NCBI RefSeq assembly: GCF_030246885.1
Contig: NZ_CP126739.1
Location: forward strand, 2,170,001-2,234,000
Length of the DNA: 64,000 bases
Direction: 5' to 3'
Source: Microbacterium sp. zg-B185
Lineage (GTDB): Bacteria > Actinomycetota > Actinomycetes > Actinomycetales > Microbacteriaceae
The position numbers and the translations under genes are program-made. The notes below the pieces were generated by a model, which saw only the letters and a list, made by a program, of their open reading frames with translations, was not told where the DNA came from and did no database searches. This document shows, piece after piece, positions 56,362 to 64,000 of the stretch (position 1 is the stretch's first letter; each line of letters begins with the position of its first letter).

Positions 56362-57729
56362 GTGACCAAGCGCAATGTGCCGGAGAGCGTCAGCATCCTG
56401 ATCCTGGGAGCCGGCGGCGACCTGACCAAGCGTCTGCTGCTTCCGGGGCTGGCGAGTCTGCTGTCCGCGCACGACTACGACGTGCAGGTGCTCGGCGCCG
56501 CGCAGGAGGAACGCACCGACGAGCAGTGGCGGCAGCTGATCCGAGACAGCTTCGGACAGGTCACCGATCCACAGAACGCCGACCGGTATCTCGAGTCGGC
56601 ACGGTACATCACCGCCGACGTCACCGACCCCGAACAGCTGCGCCTCCTGATCCAGGCGTGCGACCACACGCCGATCATCTACTTCGCCCTGCCGCCGGCC
56701 GTCACCGCCCGCGTGTGCGCGGCCCTGCGGCAGCTCGACCTCCCCGCAGGCACCCGGCTCGCCCTCGAGAAGCCGTTCGGCACGGATCTGACTTCTGCCC
56801 GCGCTCTGAACCGCCTCATCGCGCAACTCGTGCCGGAAGAGCAGGTGTTCCGCATCGATCACTTCCTCGGGATGTCCATGGTGCTCAACATCCTCGGACT
56901 GCGTTTCGCGAATCAGTTCTTCGAGTCGGTGTGGAACGGCCGCCGCATCGAGCGCATCGAGATCGTGTACGACGAGCTGCTGGGCCTGGAGGGACGCGGC
57001 GGCTACTACGACCGCGCCGGTGCGCTGATCGACATGCTGCAGAGCCACCTGCTCGAGGTGCTCGCGCTCATTGCGATGGAGCAGCCACCGCGGCTGAACG
57101 AAGTGGAACTGCGATCGAACGCGGCCCAGATCCTGCGCGCGACCCACGTCTGGGGCGACGACCCGGCAGCCTCCAGCCACCGAGCACGCTATACGGCCGG
57201 CAAGGTGGGCGATCGTTCGCTGCCTTCTTACACGGACGAGCCGGGTGTGGACCCGGCGCTGAAGACCGAGACGCTCGCGCAGGTGACGCTCGAGGTGGAC
57301 ACCGCACGGTGGCGGGGCGTGCCATTCGTGCTGCGGTCGGGCAAAGCGCTCGGGAAATACACCACGCAGGTGCGCGTGCGCCTGCGGCCGGTCCCGGAGA
57401 TCCCCGGATTCGGCGGCGCACCGGCCCCGGACTCCATCATGCTCGACCTCAAGTCCGGGGCGGTGGAACTGGGGCTGACGATGAACGGGAGTGGCGATCC
57501 GTTCACCCTCGAGCGCAGCACGCTGGTCGCGAAGAAGGAGCTCGGCGACCTCTTGCCCTACGGCCAGGTGCTGCAGGGCATCGTCGAGGGCGACCCGCTG
57601 CTTTCGGTGCGAGCCGACATGGCAGAAGAATGCTGGCGCATCTTCGAGCCGGTGATCAGCGCGTGGCGCAAGGACGAGGTCCCGCTCGAGGAGTACCCGG
57701 CGGGGTCTCTCGGCCCGAAGGGCTGGTGA
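56362..57729 (+). CDS. zwf: Divergent glucose-6-phosphate dehydrogenase
   Basis: A 455-aa member of the Zwf family, which oxidises glucose 6-phosphate to 6-phosphogluconolactone. The nucleotide loop is GAGGDLTKRLL near residue 15 and EKPFGTDL follows near 136. In the substrate motif RIDHYLGKE the protein reads RIDHFLGMS: the Lys that binds the phosphate of glucose 6-phosphate is replaced by Met. It may use another sugar or be weakly active. TACCCT (56350-56355) lies 6 nt before the GTG; the frame continues upstream without family similarity. No opcA, gnd or tal is nearby. Confidence 0.82.
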   Translation: MTKRNVPESVSILILGAGGDLTKRLLLPGLASLLSAHDYDVQVLGAAQEERTDEQWRQLIRDSFGQVTDPQNADRYLESARYITADVTDPEQLRLLIQACDHTPIIYFALPPAVTARVCAALRQLDLPAGTRLALEKPFGTDLTSARALNRLIAQLVPEEQVFRIDHFLGMSMVLNILGLRFANQFFESVWNGRRIERIEIVYDELLGLEGRGGYYDRAGALIDMLQSHLLEVLALIAMEQPPRLNEVELRSNAAQILRATHVWGDDPAASSHRARYTAGKVGDRSLPSYTDEPGVDPALKTETLAQVTLEVDTARWRGVPFVLRSGKALGKYTTQVRVRLRPVPEIPGFGGAPAPDSIMLDLKSGAVELGLTMNGSGDPFTLERSTLVAKKELGDLLPYGQVLQGIVEGDPLLSVRADMAEECWRIFEPVISAWRKDEVPLEEYPAGSLGPKGW

Positions 57730-57767
57730 GCCCGCGCTTTGCGGGGTGAGCCTTGCACCTCCTCCCG

Positions 57768-58808
57768 TCAGCTCTCGTCCGCGAACTTCCCGCGAACCGT
57801 CCCGTCCATGGCGTCCGCGAGGGCGTAGATCACCGGCCAGGCGCCCTCTGAGCTGTTGCCGAGTACGGTCACCGTGGTGCGCGTTTCGGGGATGTGGGTG
57901 GACCGGAATGATGCGCCGGCGTCGTAGCCCTCCAGGATCAGCGAGGAGTTGCGGCGGCCGAGCCACAGCCCCATCCCGTACCGCTTGTGCTCCGACGGAA
58001 CGTCGAAGCGAGGACGAATCATCTCCGCCAGGGAAGACGGCGACACGATCCGGCCGTCCAGTAATGCGTTCCAGAACCGGTGCAGGTCGTCCGCAGTGAA
58101 GTACATCCCGCCGTCGCCGTTGCCTCTGACCGGGAGATGCAGCACGTTGGTGCGGTTGCCTTGCTCGTCCAGGTAGCCGAGCGCAGCATCCCCGGGGAGG
58201 TCATCGGAGCGGAGGAATCCCGAGCCGGTGAGCCCCGCCCGATCGCAGACCTCGGTGTGGACCAGTTCATGAAAACCGCGGCCGGCCACCCGCTCGGCGA
58301 TGAGCGCGAGCACCACATACCCGCCATTGCAGTAAGAGAATCGTGCGCCGGGCGGGAACTTCTGTGGGAAGCCGTCGAGGGCGGGCAGGAACGCCTCGGT
58401 TTCTGCGAGCAGATGCAGCGGAATGGAGAAGACGTAGTCGTCGATCTCTCCGTCGCCGTCCTCTTCAAGGTAGTCGCCGATGCCGGAGGTGTGCGTGAGC
58501 AGGTGCTCGATCGTGACCGCGTCATCGATCAGAGGCAGGTCGTCGCCGAGGATCGGACGCACCCGGTCCTGCAGGCCGAGCGTGGCGTCCTCGACCAGTC
58601 GCATGATCATCAGCGCGGTGACGCCCTTGTTGCCGCTCGCGGCCGAGATGCGGGTGCTCGGGGTGTTCGGCACGCCGAGGGCGCGGTTCGCGAACCCCTC
58701 GCAGCGCTCGAGCGTGCGCCGGTCGCCGACATCGACGGTGAGCACGCCGGTGAACGACTCCGCTGCGATAGCGGCGTCCAGCGCTTCGGGGGTGAGGGGA
58801 ATGGTCAT
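57768..58808 (-). CDS. Serine hydrolase, class C beta-lactamase/PBP4* family
   Basis: A 346-aa serine hydrolase. The nucleophile is in SGNK (S-x-x-K near residue 58), the Tyr in YCN (Y-x-N near 169), followed by the usual alpha/beta fold. No signal peptide is present, which is unusual for beta-lactamases and favours an esterase or peptidase inside the cell. ATG 58808 with GGAG upstream; the longer frame to 59030 is rejected. Divergent from the TetR pseudogene, 215 nt away. Confidence 0.83.
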   Translation of the reverse strand: MTIPLTPEALDAAIAAESFTGVLTVDVGDRRTLERCEGFANRALGVPNTPSTRISAASGNKGVTALMIMRLVEDATLGLQDRVRPILGDDLPLIDDAVTIEHLLTHTSGIGDYLEEDGDGEIDDYVFSIPLHLLAETEAFLPALDGFPQKFPPGARFSYCNGGYVVLALIAERVAGRGFHELVHTEVCDRAGLTGSGFLRSDDLPGDAALGYLDEQGNRTNVLHLPVRGNGDGGMYFTADDLHRFWNALLDGRIVSPSSLAEMIRPRFDVPSEHKRYGMGLWLGRRNSSLILEGYDAGASFRSTHIPETRTTVTVLGNSSEGAWPVIYALADAMDGTVRGKFADES

Positions 58809-59023
58809 GGCGGACTCCGTGACGGCGGGGATGGGGTGAAAACTCATGCCGATCGAGTCCAAAAGAGGATGCCGGACCCGGCGGGATGTGCCTCTTACGC
58901 TACTTCTCCCCCACCCGCGCGAAAGGTCCTCAGCGGCGGACTCGCTCTGGCCCCTGCTACGTACCGCAGGCTCTCTCCTATGACCCCTAGGTTTGAGTTG
59001 GGTCGAGGGAAGGAAGCGGCCGA

Positions 59024-59594
59024 ATGGCACGAGCGGGGCTTACCGGCGACCGTTTGGCGCAGGCAGGTTTCGAGCTGGTCGATGAGATCGGCTTCGAGCG
59101 GGTGACCATCGCCGAGCTTGCGCGGCGCTTCGGAGTGAAGCCCGCGAGCCTCTACTCTCACCTGCAGGGCTACGACGACCTCAGGACGCGAATCGCGTTG
59201 CTGGCCCTGGAAGAGATCGACGAGAGAGTGTCGGATGCTGTTGCCGGGCGAGCCGGCAAGACGCACTCCGCGGCCTCGCCGACGCGTACCGCGACCTTGC
59301 CGCGACCCACCCCGGCCGGTTCGCAGCCGCCCAGCATCCGCTCGATCGCGAAACCGCCATCGCCAGCGCGGGCGCCCGTCAGCCACAGCGAATCCGCGCG
59401 ATTCTGCGGGCATACCCGCTGGCTGAGATGGAGCAGGTGCATGCGATCCGGATGATCGGCAGCACCATTCGCGTTTTGTGGCGTTGGAACTGAGCGGAGG
59501 CTTCAGCCACAGCGCTCCCGGCGCCGCAGCGAGCTGGGATCGCATGATCGACGCGCTTGATGCGCTGCTGCACAACTGGCCGACTACCGACTGA
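59024..59594 (+). pseudogene. TetR/AcrR family regulator with two frameshifts
   Basis: The first 75 codons encode a clear TetR helix-turn-helix (ERVTIAELARRFGVKPASLY). The frame is then lost near 59258-59262, where adding one G restores DALRGLADAYRDLAATHPGR in the next frame, and lost again near 59471-59474, where one more G restores VALELSGGFSH to the TGA at 59594. The restored product, about 190 aa, would be a TetR with a WHG-type C domain. GGGAAGGAAG precedes the ATG. Either two real -1 deletions or two sequencing errors at GG; the intact neighbour 15 nt downstream is its likely former target. Confidence 0.75.
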
Positions 59595-59608
59595 ACGAGA
59601 GAGGACGC

Positions 59609-60796
59609 ATGTCCGTTCACCCTTTGATGAGCATCCCGATCACCGCCGACCTCATCCGCGGCGCGGCGGAACTTGAGCACACCGACCGCGGCGAACTGCC
59701 GCACCGCCTTCCGGCCTGGGCGCTGAAGCAGGGCGCGGACCCGCAGCTGGCAATGGTGGAGGCGCAGTCGTCGGGGGTGCGGATCGCCTTCACCACGAGG
59801 GCGACGGTGATCGAGCTCGATCTTCTGCGCTCCCGCACGACCTACGCGGGTCTGCCGCTGCGGCCTGATGGCGTGGTCGAGCTCGTCGTGGACGGCGAGG
59901 TGGTTGGGCTCTCCGCCACGTCCGGCGGCAACACCGTGACTCTCGACATGTCGACCGGGGCCGCCGAGCGAGTGGCCGGAGCGGTCAGCACGGCCCGGTT
60001 CGACGGCTTGGCGGATGCGATGAAGTCGGTTGAACTGTGGCTTCCGCACAACGAGAAGGTTGAGCTGGTCGAACTGCGCGCGGACGCCGTTGTCGAGCCG
60101 CGACCGAGTTCGGACCGGCCGGTGTGGTTGCACTACGGCAGCTCGATCAGTCACGGGTCGAATGCGGCGCGCCCGACCGGGATCTGGCCGGCGGTGGCGG
60201 CGCGAAAGTCCGGGCTCGAGTTGGTCAACCTGGGCTTGGGCGGGAGCGCGATGCTCGACCAGTTCGCAGCGCGCACCATGCGCGACGCCGAGGCCGACCT
60301 GATCAGCCTGAAGGTGGGGATCAACCTGGTGAACGCTGATCTGATGCGTATGCGGGCTTTCCGGCCGGCGGTCCACGGGTTTCTGGACACGATTCGGGAC
60401 GGGCATCCGTCGACCCCGCTGCTGGTGGTATCGCCGATCTTCTGCGAAATTCACGAGGACACCCCCGGGCCGGCTGGGTTCGATCCGGATGCTCTTGCCG
60501 TCGGTGCGGTGCGTTTCCGGGCGACCGGCAGCCCCGCGGAGGTTGCGGCCGGAAAGCTGACGTTGACGGTGATCAGAGCAGAGTTGGAGCGCATCGTTCG
60601 GGAGCGACAGGAGGCCGACCCGAACCTGTTCTACCTCGACGGCCGCGAGCTGTATGGTGCGGATGACGCGGCCAGGTTGCCGCTGCCGGACGCGCTGCAT
60701 CCGGATGCCGAGACCCATCGTTTGATGGGCGAGCGCTTTGCGCAGTTGGCATTCGCGGAAGGCGGACTGCTGGCCGCAGTTGCGGCCCAGCGGTAG
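59609..60796 (+). CDS. SGNH/GDSL family hydrolase
   Basis: A 395-aa esterase of the SGNH fold. The N-terminal 165 residues form a beta-rich domain; then the nucleophile in HYGSSISHG, block II NLGLGGSAML, block III around ISLKVGIN, and Asp/His in PDALHPDAETH near 370. Family members deacetylate carbohydrates or cleave short esters. AGAGAGGA precedes the ATG. It lies 15 nt after the broken TetR gene, and may be uncontrolled now. Confidence 0.85.
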   Translation: MSVHPLMSIPITADLIRGAAELEHTDRGELPHRLPAWALKQGADPQLAMVEAQSSGVRIAFTTRATVIELDLLRSRTTYAGLPLRPDGVVELVVDGEVVGLSATSGGNTVTLDMSTGAAERVAGAVSTARFDGLADAMKSVELWLPHNEKVELVELRADAVVEPRPSSDRPVWLHYGSSISHGSNAARPTGIWPAVAARKSGLELVNLGLGGSAMLDQFAARTMRDAEADLISLKVGINLVNADLMRMRAFRPAVHGFLDTIRDGHPSTPLLVVSPIFCEIHEDTPGPAGFDPDALAVGAVRFRATGSPAEVAAGKLTLTVIRAELERIVRERQEADPNLFYLDGRELYGADDAARLPLPDALHPDAETHRLMGERFAQLAFAEGGLLAAVAAQR

Positions 60797-60820
60797 ATGA
60801 CGCTCTGGCGCACCCCGTAG
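60797..60820. other. Start of a 332-nt stretch without an intact gene
   Basis: From 60797 to 61128 there is no intact gene. Two gene scraps, described separately, fill most of it; 60797-60820 and 61090-61128 show nothing recognisable beyond the leader of the cardiolipin synthase gene. Confidence 0.6.
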
Positions 60821-60920
60821 ACGAATCCGCACGCGACGCCACCCGAGGTCGTCCAACTCGTCGTTCAGCTCCGCGCTGAACTGATCGCTCGCGGGTTCGA
60901 TGCCGGGCCGGTCGGGCCGG
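60821..60920 (+). pseudogene. Transposase remnant (IS481-like N-terminal segment)
   Basis: The plus-strand frame from 60821 reads NPHATPPEVVQLVVQLRAEL and RGFDAGPV, the typical helix region of IS481-family transposases that lies between the first and second helix-turn-helix. A stop precedes it and similarity ends near 60915, so fewer than 35 codons survive. No terminal repeats are seen. Confidence 0.55.
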
Positions 60921-60924
60921 AGAG

Positions 60925-61089
60925 CTCCTGGTTCTTGACGCGATCATCCTGGTGCTCAACGCGCTGGGCCAGCTCTCACTGCTGTCCGCTCAGCCCTGGC
61001 TCTCGAAAGCCCTCCTGGCCGTCGATATCCTCGTCATCTAGGCACTCATCGTCCACGGGCGCGAGCTCACAGTGCGAGCGGACAGCTGA
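60925..61089 (+). pseudogene. DUF7144-like membrane protein remnant with internal stop
   Basis: The frame through 60931 reads VLDAIILVLNALGQLSLL and KALLAVDILVI, then TAG at 61039-61041, then ALIVHGREL to a TGA at 61087-61089. The continuity across the stop and the ending resemble the last two helices of DUF7144 proteins. The 5' part is missing and is replaced by the transposase scrap, so a deletion joined the two. Confidence 0.55.
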
Positions 61090-61128
61090 ATAGACGGTAC
61101 GGACGAACCGCACGAAGATCGGACTCGC

Positions 61129-62607
61129 ATGAATCTTCTCGGCCCTGTACTGGGACCCGGCCTCGCCTGGATCGCCATTCTCATCCAGGTGGCCATCATC
61201 ATCGCCGCGCTGATCTTCATCCCGCGCGACCGCAAGCCCACCGCGGCGATGGCGTGGATCCTCCTGATCATCCTCCTGCCGCTGTTCGGTCTCCTGTTCT
61301 TCCTCCTCATCGGCAACTTCAAGCTGCCGCCGAAACGCCGCAACGAACAGGCTCGCATCAACGAGATCATCGAGAAGAGGGCCACCGACCTCGACCTGCC
61401 GTCGCCGAATCTGGACTGGCCACGGTGGTTCGAACGGGTGACGCAGCAGAATCAGCTGCTGACCGGCCTGCCGGCCATGCGGGGTAACAAGGCGACACTG
61501 ATCGGCGACTATCAGGCTTCGATCGACGCCATGACTGCGGAGGTGGACACGGCGGCCAGGTTCGTTCACGTCGAGTTCTTCATCGTCGCGTGGGATGACA
61601 CCACCCACAACTTCTTCAGCGCGATGGAGCGGGCCGTGGCCCGCGGCGTCTCGGTGCGACTGCTCGCCGACCACATCTCGTCGGCCAAGGTCCCGAAGAG
61701 CAAGGAGACGTTCGCGGAACTCGACCGCATCGGAGTGAAGTGGGCGTGGATGCTGCCGGTGATGCCGTTCAAGGGCAAGTACCAGCGCCCGGATCTGCGC
61801 AACCACCGCAAGCTCGTCGTGGTGGACGGCCGGGTCGCCTTCATGGGCTCGCAGAACCTGATCAACCGCAACTACGACTCGCCCAAGAACATCAAGCGCG
61901 GCCTGCAGTGGCAGGAACTCATGACACGCCTCGAGGGTCCCGCCGTGGCGGCGGTGAACGCCATCTTCATGTCGGACTGGCTGATCGAGGTCGACGAGCT
62001 CCTCGACAACGAGCACGTTCCCGCCAACCAGGTCGTGGCGGACTCGTCGCCGGATTCCCTGGTCTGCCAGGTGGTTCCGAGCGGACCGGGCTACGGCACC
62101 GAGAATGGCCTCAGGCTCTTCCTCTCGCTCATCCACGGAGCAACGGAGAAGGTCATCCTCACGAGCCCGTACTTCGTCCCCGACGAACCGATGATCTACG
62201 CCATCACGACGGCGTGCCAGCGCGGCCTCGAGGTGCAGCTGTTCGTGTCCGAGATCGGGGACCAGGGACTGGTGTACCACGCCCAGCGTTCGTACTACAG
62301 CGAACTGCTCGAGGCGGGGGTCCGCATCTTCCTCTACCCCGCGCCGTACATCCTGCACGCCAAGCACTTCTCCATCGACGACAACATCGCCGTGATCGGG
62401 TCGAGCAACATGGACATCCGCTCGTTCAGCCTCAACTCGGAGTCGTCGCTGATGGTGCTCGGCGAGTCATTCGTTCGGGACATGCGTGCGGTCGAGCAGG
62501 GGTATCGCGACTCGGGGCGCGAACTCACCCTCGAGGAGTGGAAGCTCGAACCCGGGAAGGCGACATTCCTCGACGGTGTCGCGCGACTCACCTCCGCCGT
62601 CAACTGA
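61129..62607 (+). CDS. cls: Cardiolipin synthase
   Basis: A 492-aa phospholipase-D family enzyme that makes cardiolipin from phosphatidylglycerol. Two N-terminal membrane helices (WIAILIQVAIIIAALIFIP and AMAWILLIILLPLFGLL) are followed by HKD motif 1 with His226-x-Lys228 (NHRKLVVVDG) and HKD motif 2 with His410-x-Lys412 (LHAKHFSIDD). Most actinobacteria use an unrelated CDP-alcohol transferase for this step, so this PLD-type enzyme may be an alternative. GAAGAT about 12 nt upstream is a weak ribosome site. Confidence 0.92.
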   Translation: MNLLGPVLGPGLAWIAILIQVAIIIAALIFIPRDRKPTAAMAWILLIILLPLFGLLFFLLIGNFKLPPKRRNEQARINEIIEKRATDLDLPSPNLDWPRWFERVTQQNQLLTGLPAMRGNKATLIGDYQASIDAMTAEVDTAARFVHVEFFIVAWDDTTHNFFSAMERAVARGVSVRLLADHISSAKVPKSKETFAELDRIGVKWAWMLPVMPFKGKYQRPDLRNHRKLVVVDGRVAFMGSQNLINRNYDSPKNIKRGLQWQELMTRLEGPAVAAVNAIFMSDWLIEVDELLDNEHVPANQVVADSSPDSLVCQVVPSGPGYGTENGLRLFLSLIHGATEKVILTSPYFVPDEPMIYAITTACQRGLEVQLFVSEIGDQGLVYHAQRSYYSELLEAGVRIFLYPAPYILHAKHFSIDDNIAVIGSSNMDIRSFSLNSESSLMVLGESFVRDMRAVEQGYRDSGRELTLEEWKLEPGKATFLDGVARLTSAVN

Positions 62608-62641
62608 CACTCGGCAGCGACAGCTCTCCCTGTGGCACGCA

Positions 62642-62662
62642 GTGGCACCACCCCAGTGCCAC
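62642..62662. repeat. Short inverted repeat with extra direct copy
   Basis: GTGGCAC (62642-62648) pairs with GTGCCAC (62656-62662) over a 7-nt loop; a further direct copy lies at 62632-62638. It follows the cardiolipin synthase gene by 25-35 nt. Could be a weak terminator or an operator half-site group; no partner is known. Confidence 0.3.
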
Positions 62663-62733
62663 GCCGATGCCGAATTCCGGTAGGCGGACCACCCCGCTTC
62701 ACCCTCTTCTGTCATCGAGAGAAGGCACGAAAG

Positions 62734-62790
62734 AGGCCCGGACCCGCAGAATCCTGCGGGTCCGGGCCTGTCAGCCGCCCTTACGGGCGG
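62734..62790. terminator. Double hairpin terminator between cls and nrdF
   Basis: AGGCCCGGACCCGCAG (62734-62749) pairs perfectly over 16 bp with 62754-62769 around a 4-nt loop. A second stem, CCGCCC (62775-62780) with GGGCGG (62785-62790), follows. It stands between the convergent cls and nrdF genes and probably ends both. Confidence 0.78.
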
Positions 62791-62807
62791 GGCGTGATCG
62801 GGAACTT

Positions 62808-64000
<1,193 letters not shown>

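Noticed and set aside
59024..59455. 143-aa intact TetR protein ending in frame
   Set aside because: After residue 75 the frame has Ser/Pro/Arg-rich shadow composition, while the regulator domain continues in the other frames; it is a frameshifted gene.

Overview
The window is about 70 % G+C, with dense, mostly ordinary actinobacterial genes. Codon use, gene content (class Ib nrdEF, LigB-type ligase, Stealth protein, NYN/OST-HTH protein, DUF427, DUF3817, DUF6510) and a recurring GGATGCCG word point to a Gram-positive actinomycete of the Microbacteriaceae, most like Microbacterium. That assignment is inference from gene content, not from a marker gene. I saw no rRNA, tRNA, CRISPR array, prophage or intact insertion sequence.

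Layout. 0.1-3.3 kb (-): a four-gene glycine-betaine/choline-type ABC importer with GTGA overlaps. 3.3-5.8 kb (-): DUF427 protein, ispE and an aldo/keto reductase. 6.0-8.4 kb: a Stealth sugar-phosphate transferase overlapping a convergent metallophosphoesterase. 8.6-16.2 kb: the conserved ksgA-tatD-metG-rsmI/PMT block, interrupted by a sugar-porter gene and a 38-codon ORF. 16.2-28.8 kb: DUF255 thioredoxin-like protein, aldo/keto reductase, HrpA, quinone reductase, sulfurtransferase, MetY, Gfo/Idh oxidoreductase and NYN-LOTUS protein. 28.8-36.9 kb: a ROK regulator and two paralogous sugar ABC importers, closed by a strong terminator. 37.0-41.9 kb: an rRNA methyltransferase, a coupled sirtuin/DNA ligase pair, and two DoxX proteins flanking a nucleophile-less alpha/beta-hydrolase. 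42.0-48.8 kb: a molybdenum-cofactor island (moeZ-like, moeA, moaCB, moaE / moaD, moaA) facing a sulfite-oxidase-like enzyme, a flavin reductase and a zinc ribbon. 48.8-53.7 kb: small conserved proteins and a ClpC-like unfoldase behind two HspR-type operators. 53.9-58.8 kb: UBP zinc finger, Dyp peroxidase, collagen-like membrane protein, divergent Zwf and a serine hydrolase. 59.0-61.1 kb: a decaying patch (frameshifted TetR gene, intact SGNH hydrolase, transposase and DUF7144 scraps). 61.1-64.0 kb: cardiolipin synthase, nrdF and the 3' end of nrdE.

How the genes work together. The Mo island encodes steps from GTP to Mo-MPT but no MobA, which fits the sulfite-oxidase-type enzyme opposite it, because that family uses unguanylated Mo-MPT. 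The two sugar importers follow a ROK repressor by 7 bp; the second has its own promoter with an inverted repeat. Translation is strongly coupled: GTGA or ATGA overlaps recur throughout.

The most general signal is at gene starts. About twenty genes lack a Shine-Dalgarno but have a -10-like hexamer (mostly TAGGCT, TACCGT, TAGAAT or similar) exactly 6-8 nt before the start codon, the signature of leaderless mRNAs. I used it to choose several starts. No single undescribed system dominates. The best candidates for new biology are the molybdoenzyme/flavin-reductase/DUF6510 module, the DoxX/pseudo-hydrolase/DoxX group, the divergent Zwf and the HspR-type control of a ClpC-like gene.
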